Source: Streptomyces cupreus
GTDB lineage: Bacteria; Actinomycetota; Actinomycetes; Streptomycetales; Streptomycetaceae
Reading direction: 5' to 3'
Assembly (NCBI RefSeq): GCF_014257025.1
Contig: NZ_JACMSF010000052.1
Span: 1 to 62,651, forward strand
Length of the DNA: 62,651 bases
The notes beneath the pieces are model-generated. The model worked only from the letters and a program-made list of their open reading frames with translations, was not told the DNA's origin and did no database searches. The translations under genes were made by a program, and so were the position numbers. Positions 16,236 through 25,303 of the stretch are shown one piece after another. The first letter of the stretch is position 1. Every line of letters starts with the position of its first letter.

Positions 16236-16616
16236 CGGCGCGAACAGGTCGACGCCGTTGCCGTCCGGGTCGTGCACGACCGCGTACCGCTGGCCCCAGA
16301 AGGCGTCCCAGGGCTTGAGCTCACCGTGGTAGCCGGCGCCGACGAGTTCCTCGTACACCGTGTCGACCTCGGCCGGGTCGTCGCAGCGCAGGGCCAGTGA
16401 GTGCCGGAAGCCGGAGGGCGGCTGCCAGTCGGGGTGCAGGGAGCGGGCCAGCTCCTCGGTGTCCAGCATCAGCCGTAGCCCGCCGGGAAGTTGGGCCTCG
16501 GCGTGGTCCTCGTTCTCGGCGCCCTCGGGGAAGACGAAACCGAGGCGGCGGTAGAAGGTGACCGCGGCGGTCATGTCGGAGACCAGAAGGCCGAAGGCAT
16601 CGAATCGTGGAGTCAT
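16218..16616 (-). CDS. VOC (glyoxalase-like) family protein
   Basis: 132 residues from ATG 16616. Two beta-alpha-beta-beta-beta units of the vicinal oxygen chelate fold: FDAFGLLVSDMTAAVTFYRR opens the first, ALRCDDPAEVDTVYEELVGA the second, and YAVVHDPDGNGVDLFAPL closes it with a metal-site-like Asp-Pro-Asp-Gly-Asn. Resembles bleomycin-resistance/dioxygenase-type proteins of unknown substrate. The C-terminus overlaps the convergent regulator by 18 bp. Confidence 0.85.
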   Translation of the reverse strand: MTPRFDAFGLLVSDMTAAVTFYRRLGFVFPEGAENEDHAEAQLPGGLRLMLDTEELARSLHPDWQPPSGFRHSLALRCDDPAEVDTVYEELVGAGYHGELKPWDAFWGQRYAVVHDPDGNGVDLFAPLAAAE

Positions 16617-16674
16617 GCGGCCACCGTAGGCAGGGGCCGGGCGGCCGGTCTTGAAGGAAACGGACATCGGTCGC

Positions 16675-17307
16675 TCAGTCGAAGGTCACCGGCCCGTTCG
16701 GGGTGTTCAGCGTGAACGAGATGCCCACCGGGCCCTCGGTGAGGTCCAGGTCGGTGCCCAGCGCGGCCAGCAGGGGCCGGAGCTCGTCCGGGTCGGGGGC
16801 GCTCGCGGACATCGACAGCAGCGGCACGGTCGGCAGGCCCGACGCCGTGGGATGCGCCGACGTACTCCAGTCGATGAGGAACGGCACCAGACCCGACGGG
16901 TGTGCGGCGGCGCCGTCGGTCAGACGCCACTCAAGGAGAGTGCCGTCGGGTCTGCGGCGGCTCATCGGGTGCGCGGGGCCCGGGTCGTAGCCGTGGGCGC
17001 GGGCCTTGGCGATGGCCGCGTCCAGGTCCGGCGGGCTGATCGCCCAGGTGATCGTGCGCGCACCGGTCGGCCCGTCGACGCCGAAGAGGGGCGGTTCATC
17101 GGGCGCGGACCGCTCCGGGTCCGGGCCGATGATCTCCAGATAGCTGCCACCGCCCAGGCCCACCAGGTGGTTCCGCGTGCCCAGCCCGACATGGGCGCCG
17201 CCGGGGGCGGGCGTCACACCGGTGCGCCGGGCGAAGTCGGCGACCGTAGCGGCCAGATCGGGGGTGGCGAGGACGAGGTGGTCCAGAAGGGCGGGAATCG
17301 TGTTCAT
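16675..17307 (-). CDS. VOC family protein (glyoxalase-like domain)
   Basis: 210 residues. Begins LLDHLVLATPDLAATVADFA and continues with HVGLGTRNHLVGLGGGSYLE IIGPD (split here), the signature of the Glyoxalase_3-like group in which a lone His and Glu occupy metal-site positions. A second half (LSMSASAPDPDELRPLLAAL) repeats the fold. Substrate unknown. It lies 58 bp upstream of the other VOC gene on the same strand, so co-transcription is likely. Confidence 0.85.
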   Translation of the reverse strand: MNTIPALLDHLVLATPDLAATVADFARRTGVTPAPGGAHVGLGTRNHLVGLGGGSYLEIIGPDPERSAPDEPPLFGVDGPTGARTITWAISPPDLDAAIAKARAHGYDPGPAHPMSRRRPDGTLLEWRLTDGAAAHPSGLVPFLIDWSTSAHPTASGLPTVPLLSMSASAPDPDELRPLLAALGTDLDLTEGPVGISFTLNTPNGPVTFD

Positions 17308-17369
17308 CGACCACGAGGCTATGCGGATTCCCGGCCGTAATGGAACAGCTGTGCGGCAGGATGGGGGTC

Positions 17370-17948
17370 GTGATCCGTCAACGGGGTGTCCTGCCGGCGC
17401 TTCTCCTCTCCTGTGCTCTGCTCACCGCCTGTGGCTCCGACAAGTCGGGCGACGCCGCCGCGGACCCGGCCGAACTCGCCTCCCGGGCCGAGGCGTTGGG
17501 CATCGCGCCGGAACACGTCTATGCCATCGAAGCCCCCGGCTTCACCCTCGCCCAGCAGTCCGTGGGCGTGATCGGCGACGACGGGTTCTCCGCCGTGTAC
17601 GTCTCCAAGGAGGGCGGAGTCCAGCTCCAACTCTCCGTGGACCGCGGCACGATGACCGCCGACACCTGCGCCCAGGGGACGACGGCGCCCTGCGAACGCG
17701 AGGGGGAGGCCTGGTACCGCGGTCAGGAGTACGCCGTACCGAAGAAGGGGCATGTGGTGCGGGTGCGCGGGGAGGGGGTGAAGCGGGACGTGCTGAGGGA
17801 AGCCGCCCTCGCCGTGCACCGGCCGTCGGAGGACGAGCTCGACGCCCTGCTGCCTCAGGCTCCCGCGGGCGGCGGATCCGTGGAGCGCGGGGACCTGCCG
17901 CCGGAGGGTGACGGCGCGCCGAACAACGAGGCCAACACGACCGGTTGA
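17370..17948 (+). CDS. Hypothetical lipoprotein
   Basis: 192 residues from GTG 17370, chosen because a purine-rich AGGATGGGGG stands 4-13 bp upstream; ATG 17361 in the same frame adds three residues. The signal ends LLLSCALLTACGSDKSG, with a clear lipobox (LTAC). The mature part has two further Cys in ADTCAQGTTAPCERE, likely a disulphide. No enzymatic motif; a surface-anchored protein of unknown role. Confidence 0.75.
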   Translation: MIRQRGVLPALLLSCALLTACGSDKSGDAAADPAELASRAEALGIAPEHVYAIEAPGFTLAQQSVGVIGDDGFSAVYVSKEGGVQLQLSVDRGTMTADTCAQGTTAPCEREGEAWYRGQEYAVPKKGHVVRVRGEGVKRDVLREAALAVHRPSEDELDALLPQAPAGGGSVERGDLPPEGDGAPNNEANTTG

Positions 17949-17958
17949 CCCTCCGCCG

Positions 17959-18975
17959 TCAGTCGTGGGCGATCGTGCCGTGCTCGTCCATCTGAGGATG
18001 GATCCGCATGGGGCCGTACTCGTCGTGGTCCGAGGGGCGCGGGGGTTCGGGGCCGTCGGGCCCCATGCGGAGCATGCGGTCCACCCGGCAGATCCGGAAG
18101 CGGCGCTCGGCCACCGAGAACTCGTCCGCGCGGCCGAGCGCCCTGAACTCCTCGGCCGCCTTCGCGTACACGGCCCGCGTGGCGTCGTCGTACCGGTGCA
18201 GCACGGCCCAGACCTCGGCCATCCCGTCGTACAGATGGCGCCGGGCGTCGTGCGGGGTCGCGGCGAGCCCGCCGGACGGTTCCCAGCCGATCGTGCCGCG
18301 TTCCACCACGCCGAAGCAGGTCGGCAGCAGCACGACGTCCGGGTGGGAGCCGACAGCCCGCTCGGAGTCGGCGTACACCTCGGCGGGGACATGGGCGCCG
18401 CTGTAGGCGAAGTCCCGCAGCCCCAGCCGGATCGCCCCGGCCATCGGGCCGTCGTCATGGGCGGGGTCGAGGACGAAGCCCACGTCCGGCCCGGGGTTGT
18501 GCTTGCGGGGCCGCTCCCAGGACGGCTCGGCAGGCTCCGGGTCGGTCGGCCGGGGCGGCTCCAGGTTCTCGCCGTCGCCGCGTGAGAACTCGTCGGCGCG
18601 CACCACCCGGTAGCGCACCCCGCACGCCTCGATCTCGTTCACCGGCTCCCCGTCCAGCACCGCCACCGCGGCCAGCAGTTCACGCCGTACGGCCGGATCG
18701 TCGGTGCCGTCCTTCGCCTTGAACCACAGATGGGAGTTGAGCCCGTCCCGGGTCACCTGCGGCATGGGGTCCACCACCGGCTTCAGCAGCCGCCAGCGCG
18801 GCCCCGCCGCCGGATCGAGTACGGCGACCCCGAACACCGGCCCGCGCAGGGCGAGATGGGGATAGCGCAGCGAGGCGTCCACCGCGTCGGCCTCCCGCAC
18901 CCAGGCGGTGGGGTCGTCACGGCGGATCAGCTCCTCCTGGAGCGCGTCGATCCGTTGCCGCCAGTCATCGGTCAT
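17959..18975 (-). CDS. DUF5954 family protein
   Basis: 338 residues from ATG 18975. A soluble, acidic protein with the opening DDWRQRIDALQEELIRRDDP and blocks WRLLKPVVDPMPQVTRDGLN, FWVVERGTIGWEPSGG-like (actual CFGVVERGTIGWEPSGG), and RRHLYDGMAEVWAVLHRYDD. I recall this as DUF5954, common in Streptomyces; function unknown. The tail-to-tail gap to the lipoprotein gene is 10 bp. Confidence 0.7.
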   Translation of the reverse strand: MTDDWRQRIDALQEELIRRDDPTAWVREADAVDASLRYPHLALRGPVFGVAVLDPAAGPRWRLLKPVVDPMPQVTRDGLNSHLWFKAKDGTDDPAVRRELLAAVAVLDGEPVNEIEACGVRYRVVRADEFSRGDGENLEPPRPTDPEPAEPSWERPRKHNPGPDVGFVLDPAHDDGPMAGAIRLGLRDFAYSGAHVPAEVYADSERAVGSHPDVVLLPTCFGVVERGTIGWEPSGGLAATPHDARRHLYDGMAEVWAVLHRYDDATRAVYAKAAEEFRALGRADEFSVAERRFRICRVDRMLRMGPDGPEPPRPSDHDEYGPMRIHPQMDEHGTIAHD

Positions 18976-19221
18976 GCACGCATTGTCGTGAACCCGGTGT
19001 GGAGGAGAAGCCCGAATGACCCAACCAGCGGGGCAGTTGGGGTTGTGCACTGCTGCCGCGGAACAGCGTGCGAGTGTGTTGCGGCATGGATGAGTGAGTG
19101 TCCGGGCTGTGTGGGGCGTGCGGGGAATGGGAGTTCTTTCATCGAATGGGTGACCTCTTCGGGTCGTGGTCGTTGAGTTCGGTGACAGGGTTCTGCGGGC
19201 CTGGAGGGGAGGGTAGTCGGG

Positions 19222-20852
19222 GTGGGTGGGCTGCGGAAGGTTGCGGCGCCCTTCGTGGTGCCCGGCCCGTCCGCGGTGGCGGTCCGTGACCGGCTCAAGC
19301 GTCTGACCGCCGACGACGAACAGGTGCTCCGTCTGGTCGGCGACCATCTTGGCTCGCTCGCCTCCCGGGATCTGAGGACTCGGTGCGCGGCCGGGCTCGA
19401 CCATGACGCTGACGCATGGGCGGAGCGCAAGCGCATCCTGACCGGTCAGTCGTCCTCACGCTGGGCGGGATCGATCACGAAGGCCACGCATGATCAGTGG
19501 GCACTGGCGCGGCGGGCGCAGCTCGCCCACGTGCGGGGCCTGGAGGAGGGAGTGCGCACGGTCGCGCACCGGCTGTCCCTGCCCGTGGGAGAGAAAGGCA
19601 GCGGGCATGCGCCGGGCGGCTACCGCAGCAAGCGGGAGTGGTTCACCAAGTCCCGCCGCCTGCACGTCCTCGAAGACCGGCTGACGGCGGCACGCGCCGA
19701 CTGGCAGGACGGCATCGTGCATGTGGTGCGCGGCAAAAAGCAGTTGCTGAACACCCGTCACCAACTTAAGGCGGCCCAGCTCACCGAAGCCGAGTGGCGG
19801 GCCCGATGGAAGGCCGGGCGCCGGTTCCTCAAGGCCGACGGCGAATCCGGCAAGCGGTACGGCAACGAGACCATCCGCGTCACCCCCGACGGGCAGGTGA
19901 GCTGAGCATCAAACTCCCCGCCCCGCTCACCCACCTGGCGAACGCCCCATACGGGCGGTACGTGCTCACCGCGCGGGTGGCGTTCACGCACCGGGGCGAG
20001 CAGTGGCGCGACCGCATCACCTCCGACCGGGCCGTCGCCTACAGCATCCACGAAGACGCCGTGCGCGGGCGCTGGTATCTCACCGCCTCCTGGACCATCC
20101 CCCCGGCCACGGTCGTGCCGCTGTCGGCGGCCCGCGCGAGGGGGATGGTCGGGGTCGACACCAACGCCGACCACCTCGCCGCCTGGCGCCTTGATACGCA
20201 CGGCAACCCGGTCGGAGCACCGCTCCGGTTCGGCTACGACCTCACCGGCACCGCCGGCCACCGCGACGCCCAGGTCCGCCACGCCCTCATCCGCCTGCTG
20301 CACTTCGCCCAGCGGCATGGCCTCGCCATCGCGATCGAGGACCTGGACTTCAGCGCGGAGAAAACCCGCGAAAAGCACGGCCGCCGCAAGCGATTCCGCC
20401 ACCTCATCTCCGGCATGCCCACGTCCAGGCTGCGCTCCCGGCTGTTGTCGATGGCCGCCGAACTCGGCCTCACCATCATCGCTGTCGACCCCGCCTACAC
20501 GAGCAAGTGGGGCGCCCAGCACTGGCAGAAACCCCTGACCGGCAACAACCAGAAACCCACCCGACACGATGCCGCAAGCATCGCGATCGGCAGGCGCGCC
20601 CTCGGGCATCCGATCCGGCGACGGACGGCACCGCCCCGCGACGACCAGAGTGATCGTCGCGGGTATCGGACCGTCCAGGCCCGACCGGACGCCCGAGGGC
20701 GTGAGGGAACCCGCCCCTGCATCCCCGGACCACGGACACGATCCGTGTCACCGGACGCGGAGCGAAAGCGGGCGACCAGGGCATCCAAAACCGTTCGGGA
20801 TGTCCGCAGTGACCAGGTATGGGTCCAAGACTCACCCCTGCTCACTGATTAG
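19222..20852 (+). pseudogene. TnpB-related accessory transposase, broken by a 5-bp duplication
   Basis: Two overlapping frames make one TnpB-related protein of about 541 residues. The first frame runs from GTG 19222 to a TGA ending at 19905 (DGQVS-stop); the second continues IKLPAPLTHLANAPYGRYVL. The break is the tandem pentamer TGAGCTGAGC at about 19900-19910: removing one TGAGC gives GTG AGC ATC AAA CTC and an open frame. RuvC-like residues are present in GVDTNADHLA, IAIEDLDFS and RHDAASIAIG. The zinc-finger Cys pairs of true TnpB are absent (DPAYTSKWGAQHW), as in the accessory TnpB-related group. No clear element ends were found. Confidence 0.8.
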
Positions 20853-20881
20853 GAACGGTGCAGGGCCTAGAGTCGTCGACC

Positions 20882-21526
20882 ATGGGCCCGCGACTTCTCG
20901 TCCACACCCGCACCACCGGCTACCGGCACGACTCCATCCCGGCCGCCGTCGCCTGCCTGCGTACCCTCGGCGGCTTCGAGATCGACCACGGCGAGGACCC
21001 GGCCGCACTCACCGCGCCCCTGGAGCCGTACGCCGCCGTCGTCTTCCTCTCCACCAGCGGCGAGGTGCTGACCCCGGCCGGGCGGGAGCGGCTGGCCGGG
21101 TACGTCGAGGCGGGCGGCGGGTTCGTCGGCGTGCACGCGGCGGCCTGCACCGAGTACGAATGGCCCTACTACGGCGAGCTCTTGGGCGCCCGCTTCACCC
21201 GCCACCCGCAGTTCCAGCCCGGCCGCGCCCTGATCGAGGACCACGACCACCCGGCGACCCGCCATCTTCCGCCCGCCTGGGACTTCACCGACGAGTGGTA
21301 CGACTTCGACACCAATCCCCGTGACACGGTTCGGGTGTTGCTGACCGCCGACGAGTCGTCCTACGAAGGCGGCGGCATGGGCGCCGACCACCCGCTCGCC
21401 TGGTGCCGCGAACAGGGCGCCGGACGCGTCTTCTACACCGCCCTCGGCCACGCGTCCGAGGCCTACGACGACCCCGACTTCCGCGCCCACCTCAAGGGCG
21501 GGATCACCTGGGCGGCCCGAGCCTGA
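20882..21526 (+). CDS. ThuA-like domain protein
   Basis: 214 residues from ATG 20882. Glutamine-amidotransferase-like fold of the ThuA (trehalose utilisation) family: RLLVHTRTTGYRHDSIPAAV, YAAVVFLSTSGEVLTPAGRE, GGGFVGVHAAACTEYEWPYY, then the C-terminal PLAWCREQGAGRVFYTALGH. The nucleophile region (HAAACTE) sits where class I amidotransferases have Cys. Enzymatic activity of ThuA proteins is not well established; a role in sugar conversion is inferred. Confidence 0.88.
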   Translation: MGPRLLVHTRTTGYRHDSIPAAVACLRTLGGFEIDHGEDPAALTAPLEPYAAVVFLSTSGEVLTPAGRERLAGYVEAGGGFVGVHAAACTEYEWPYYGELLGARFTRHPQFQPGRALIEDHDHPATRHLPPAWDFTDEWYDFDTNPRDTVRVLLTADESSYEGGGMGADHPLAWCREQGAGRVFYTALGHASEAYDDPDFRAHLKGGITWAARA

Positions 21527-22010
21527 ACATCATCCCCCGCCAGGTCCACCCCGCGCCGAGGGCCGCCTCCCGCAAGGGGTCCTTGACCTCCCGGGAGCCG
21601 AAGCGGAACGTCTCGACCTTCTGCCGCCGCCCGTCGGGCCCCCGCTCGTACGTCCACTGCCGCTCCACCCAGTTCACCTGCCCGACGGAGTGCCGGCGCG
21701 AGACCACCCACCGCGGCGGGTTCCCGGTCCGCTTCACCTCCCACTGCTCGTCGACGCTGCGCACCTCGCGCCGCTCCGGGACCAGCAGCATCCGTGTCTT
21801 CACGGTCCGCTCAAGCCGAGGCGAGGCGGACGGCGGGATCCGCCACTCCGCCACCAGGTCGGCCTTCTCCGCGGTCAGCGCGGTGCGTATGCGGTACGGC
21901 GCGTCCGGGGCGTTGAGCGCAAGCAGTGCGGCCCGGACCTCGGACGCCGACAGCGGTACGACCCCGTCCTCGGGGTATCGGGTGCCGGTCAGCTTGTCGA
22001 TGAGACCCAT
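21504..22010 (-). CDS. Conserved hypothetical protein
   Basis: 168 residues from ATG 22010. Sequence opens MGLIDKLTGTRYPEDGVVPL and contains ADLVAEWRIPPSA and KTRMLLVPERREVRSVDEQW, then GWTWRGMMFRLGPPR at the end. A small soluble protein with many Arg and Trp, probably one beta-rich domain. I recognise it as a common Streptomyces hypothetical but know no function. Its end overlaps the convergent ThuA gene by 23 bp. Confidence 0.7.
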   Translation of the reverse strand: MGLIDKLTGTRYPEDGVVPLSASEVRAALLALNAPDAPYRIRTALTAEKADLVAEWRIPPSASPRLERTVKTRMLLVPERREVRSVDEQWEVKRTGNPPRWVVSRRHSVGQVNWVERQWTYERGPDGRRQKVETFRFGSREVKDPLREAALGAGWTWRGMMFRLGPPR

Positions 22011-22019
22011 CGGGTCAAC

Positions 22020-23084
22020 CTATGGACGACTTACGGGACATGCCAAGCTCGGCGCCGCCGTGCTCGCCCGCTCCACCAGCCGGGTCGACAGTTCGGTACG
22101 GGTGCTCTCCGGCCGGTCCCCGGCCATCATGCGCACCAGCAGTCGCAGCGCCGTCGCCGCCATCTCGGACAGCGGCTGGCGGACCGTGGTGAGCGCCGGG
22201 GTGATCCAGCGGGACTCCGGCAGATCGTCGAAGCCCACCACGCTGATGTCGTCCGGGACGCTCAACTCCCGTTCGGCGAGGGCCGCGTAGACGCCATGGG
22301 CCATGCGGTCCGAGCAGACGAAGAGTGCCGTCGGGGGTTCGGGCAGGTCCAGCAGCTCCAGTGTGCGGCGGCGGGCCAGGTCCTCGTCCGAGCCCGCGTG
22401 CCGGACGTACTCGGGCCGGTGCCGTACGCCCGCCGAGGCGAGCGCGGAACGGTAGCCGGCAACCCGGGCACTGTCGGCCATCGTGCGCTGGTGCCCCGCG
22501 ACCACGGCGATCCGATCGTGCCCCAGTGCCAGCAGATGTTCGGTCGCCGTCACCCCGCCCTGCCAGTTCGCCGCGCCCACCGACACCACGCCCGGCGGCG
22601 GTTCGAGGACCGGGTCGATCATCACGAACGGGATGCGGTGCTGATCGAGCCAGGTGTACTGGGCGGAGGTCAGCTCGGTCAGATGGAACAGCACCCCGGA
22701 GGAGCCGCGCGCCGTGAGCTTGTCCAGCCAGCCGCGCTCCGGACGGCCGCCGGTGGCCCGGGGCAGCCCGGCCGAGACGACCACCTCAAGGCCGGCGTCG
22801 TGCGCCGCCGCCTCCACCCCGTGCAGGACCGCCCCGGAGCAGGAGGTGTCCAGGGCGTGCACCACCAGATCGATGAACCCGGATGTCCTGACCGCGTCGA
22901 AGCGGGGTCTGCGGACATAACCGAGCCGGTCCAGCGCCTCGGTGACCCGTCGGCGCGTCTCGGGCGCGACGTCCTCGCGGCCGTTGACGACCTTGGAGGC
23001 GGTGGGCACGGACACTCCCGCCTCACGGGCGACCACCGCCAGGGTCGGCCCGGCCGCCACGTGCGCACTCCCCGTACGGACCAT
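22020..23084 (-). CDS. LacI family transcriptional regulator (first)
   Basis: 354 residues from ATG 23084, with GGAGAGGTGG upstream. N-terminal HTH TLAVVAREAGVSVPTASKVV (14-33) with hinge YVRRPR, followed by a periplasmic-binding-protein-like sensor domain (FIDLVVHALDTSCSGAVLHG, IPFVMIDPVLEPPPGVVSVG, LFVCSDRMAHGVYAALAERE, DDISVVGFDDLPESRWITPA). Expected to repress sugar genes until an inducer binds. A GTAAGCGCTCTC site 85 bp upstream and similar sites before the ABC operon at 28441 suggest it controls that operon and itself. Confidence 0.93.
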   Translation of the reverse strand: MVRTGSAHVAAGPTLAVVAREAGVSVPTASKVVNGREDVAPETRRRVTEALDRLGYVRRPRFDAVRTSGFIDLVVHALDTSCSGAVLHGVEAAAHDAGLEVVVSAGLPRATGGRPERGWLDKLTARGSSGVLFHLTELTSAQYTWLDQHRIPFVMIDPVLEPPPGVVSVGAANWQGGVTATEHLLALGHDRIAVVAGHQRTMADSARVAGYRSALASAGVRHRPEYVRHAGSDEDLARRRTLELLDLPEPPTALFVCSDRMAHGVYAALAERELSVPDDISVVGFDDLPESRWITPALTTVRQPLSEMAATALRLLVRMMAGDRPESTRTELSTRLVERASTAAPSLACPVSRP

Positions 23085-23168
23085 CGGGAACCACCTCTCC
23101 GGCCCGCCCGAGGGCCATCGAAAGTCTCGACCAACGCTGTTTTCCGCGGTCGGGTGACCGACCGGATA

Positions 23169-23180
23169 GTAAGCGCTCTC
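23169..23180. promoter_or_regulatory. LacI-type operator GTAAGCGCTCTC
   Basis: Twelve-base imperfect palindrome with the CG centre typical of LacI operators, 85-96 bp upstream of the first lacI-type gene. The GTAAGCG half recurs at 28569-28580 and, inverted, at 28786-28799 in front of the ABC operon. Autoregulation inferred. Confidence 0.5.
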
Positions 23181-23293
23181 TACCCTAGGTTCGTCGCAAG
23201 ACGTCGGGAAGAGGCCGGAGTTCGCAGGACCCCACGAGCTCCGGCTTTCGAAACCTCGAACGGGCGGGAACGGGCTGGGGCCTGTCCGGCGGA

Positions 23294-25303
23294 TCAGGCC
23301 CCACCGCAGGTGAGGCGGAACCCCGTGAAGTCGGCAGTGAACGCCGCGTCGACGAGGTCCACGACGTGGATGCCGGCCATCGCCCCGGTGAACCGCAGCT
23401 TGGACCCGTAGTCGTCGGAGAGTCTGGAGAAGTCCAGCGGAGGCCCGACCGGTGTCCGTGCACCGCCGTGGACGTACCAGAACCGCGCCTCGGAGCCGTC
23501 GACCGTCGCCCCGAGGGTCAGCGGCCCCTCCGCGTCGACGTCGACCACTGCCGCCTGCCGGGTGCCGAACTCCTCGCGCTCCACGAGGCTGAGGACCGTA
23601 CGGCCTGCGCCCCGCCACTGCTGCCCGCGCTGTTCCTCCTCCTCGGGCTCCGCCCAGGTCAGGTCGAGGGCCAGATACGCCTCGGTGTTGTACCAGAGCA
23701 CCAGCCCGGCCGCCTGTGTGAACGTACGTGGCCGTGCCTCGACGGTGACCTGCGCCTCCGCCCGGTGCTCGGTGATCCGCTGGGCGAGCAGGCTGTGCGC
23801 CCAGCGCGACTCCGGCCCGTGCCGGCCGCGCAGCCGGATCCGGCCGCCACGCGCCGCCGCGTCGGCCCAGGACGGGTCGGGCGCGCCGCGCAGGCTGCTC
23901 CAGGGCCAGCCCAACGGGTCGTCGGGGGTGGCGGGGCGGGAGGATGGTGGGGCGGGGGGCGTTGGTGGGTCGGTGGGGGTCGGTCGGTCGGTCGGCGTCG
24001 GTTGGTCGGGAGGCGTCGACCGGGCGGTGAGGGTCGGTCGGTCGGTGGGTGTCAGCGCGTCGGGAGCTGTCGAGCGGGTGTCTGCCGATGACCGGTCGGG
24101 AGGTGTTGCTCGGGCGTCTGTCGCCGGTCGGTCGGCAGGCGTCGATCGGGCGTCAGCCGTCGGACGGGCGTCAGCCGTCAGCCGGGTGTCTGCCGCTGAC
24201 CGGTCGGGAGGTGTTGCTCGGGCGTCTGTCGCCGGTCGGTCGGCAGGCGTCGATCGGGCGTCAGCCGTCGGACGGGCGTCAGCCGTCAGCCGGGCGTCAG
24301 CCGCTGACCGGTTGGGAGGCGTCGACCGGTCGGAAGGCGTCGGCACGTCGAGCTCGATCGTCGGATACGGACCCCCGTGCCGCATTCTCGGCCAGCCCTC
24401 CGCGTCCCAGGTCACCGCCTGGATCGCCGTCTCCCGACCGAGCGTGCAGCGCGGGCCGTTCGGCGTTGCCACCGGTCGGGCCGCGAGGTGGCTCAACACC
24501 CAGTCGCCGTCCGGGGTCTGCACCAGCTCGCCGTGCCCCGCCTTCTGCAGCGGCAGCGAGGGGTCGTCCCGGGACGTCAACAGCGGCCGGTCGTCGAGCT
24601 CGTAGGGCCCTGTGAGTTCGCGGCTGCGTGCCACCAGCACCCCGTGCTCGAACCCCGTGCCGCCCTCGGCCAGCACCAGGTAGTACCAGCCGTCCCGGCG
24701 CACCAGTTTCGGTCCCTCGACGAGCCGCTCGTGCTGGAGGAGCAGGTGGGTCCCACCGACAGGACTCAGCGTCTCCCGATCCAGCTCGGTCATGACGATC
24801 CCGGCGAACCGCCTGCCTCCTGGGCGGTGGTCGTTCTGCAGATTGAGCAGCCACAACCGGTCCTCCTCATGGAAGAGCGCGGGATCGAAGCCGTGGCTCG
24901 CGATCCGGCGCGGTGCCGTCCACTTGCCGTCCGCCTCCGATGGGGGTGCCCCCGTTCGAGCGAAGCCGAGAATGGGGGACGTACTGATGTATGTGTCCAC
25001 GTCGAAGTACGGCGTCCCGACCGAGCGCACGATCGAGTACGTCACCCAGAACCGCTCCCCGTCCCAGCTCAGCGACGGCGCCCAGACGCCGCCCGAGTCC
25101 GGCACCCCGGCGAGGGAGCCGCCGGGGACCGCGCCCTCGACATGGCCCGCGTACTCCCAGTGCGCCAGGTCACGGGAGCGGTGGAGCGGGATCGTCGGGA
25201 ACCACTCGAAGGAACTGGTGGCCAGGTAGTACCAGTCGCCGACGCGCACCATCGAGGGGTCGGGGGCGAACCCGCGGATGACGGGGTTGTGCAGCCGGGT
25301 CAC
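23294..25303 (-). CDS. GH43 glycosidase with repeat-rich linker
   Basis: 669 residues from GTG 25303, overlapping the permease stop as GTGA. Residues 5-315 are a five-bladed beta-propeller of GH43 type: the catalytic base region RGFAPDPSM (Asp 15), HGFDPALFHEEDRLWLLNLQ (transition-state Asp) and LVEGPKLVRRDGWYYLVLAE (acid Glu). Residues 510-669 form a C-terminal beta-sandwich like XynB-type beta-xylosidases (AAGLVLWYNTEAYLALDLTW). Between them, about 320-455, is a Pro/Thr/Ala/Asp/Arg linker built from 36-residue repeats. A known-type Streptomyces palindrome encodes about residues 109-122. No signal peptide, so it probably acts on imported xylo- or arabino-oligosaccharides. Confidence 0.87.
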   Translation of the reverse strand: MTRLHNPVIRGFAPDPSMVRVGDWYYLATSSFEWFPTIPLHRSRDLAHWEYAGHVEGAVPGGSLAGVPDSGGVWAPSLSWDGERFWVTYSIVRSVGTPYFDVDTYISTSPILGFARTGAPPSEADGKWTAPRRIASHGFDPALFHEEDRLWLLNLQNDHRPGGRRFAGIVMTELDRETLSPVGGTHLLLQHERLVEGPKLVRRDGWYYLVLAEGGTGFEHGVLVARSRELTGPYELDDRPLLTSRDDPSLPLQKAGHGELVQTPDGDWVLSHLAARPVATPNGPRCTLGRETAIQAVTWDAEGWPRMRHGGPYPTIELDVPTPSDRSTPPNRSAADARLTADARPTADARSTPADRPATDARATPPDRSAADTRLTADARPTADARSTPADRPATDARATPPDRSSADTRSTAPDALTPTDRPTLTARSTPPDQPTPTDRPTPTDPPTPPAPPSSRPATPDDPLGWPWSSLRGAPDPSWADAAARGGRIRLRGRHGPESRWAHSLLAQRITEHRAEAQVTVEARPRTFTQAAGLVLWYNTEAYLALDLTWAEPEEEEQRGQQWRGAGRTVLSLVEREEFGTRQAAVVDVDAEGPLTLGATVDGSEARFWYVHGGARTPVGPPLDFSRLSDDYGSKLRFTGAMAGIHVVDLVDAAFTADFTGFRLTCGGA
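24081..24296. repeat. Two tandem 108-bp repeats within the GH43 gene
   Basis: Copies at 24081-24188 and 24189-24296 differ at only two bases and are flanked by degenerate partial copies (about 23940-24345). The period of 108 bp is 36 codons, so the frame is kept. They encode the ADARxT/PADRPATDARATPPDRS linker. Confidence 0.88.
24940..24979. repeat. Short Streptomyces palindromic repeat inside the GH43 gene
   Basis: TGGGGGTGCCCCCGTTCGAG followed by CGAAGCCGAGAATGGGGGA. I recognise this as a widespread intergenic repeat of Streptomyces (from memory). Here it lies in frame and encodes FARTGAPPSE inside the catalytic propeller. Confidence 0.7.

Noticed and set aside
18976..19221. Search for a left end of the TnpB-related element
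   Set aside because: A CCCAAC/GTTGGG dyad near 19020-19040 was seen, but no matching right-end hairpin exists after 20852, so no element borders are claimed.
24081..24296. Possible CRISPR-like direct repeats
   Set aside because: The 108-bp units abut without spacers, keep a codon frame and lie inside a glycosidase linker.
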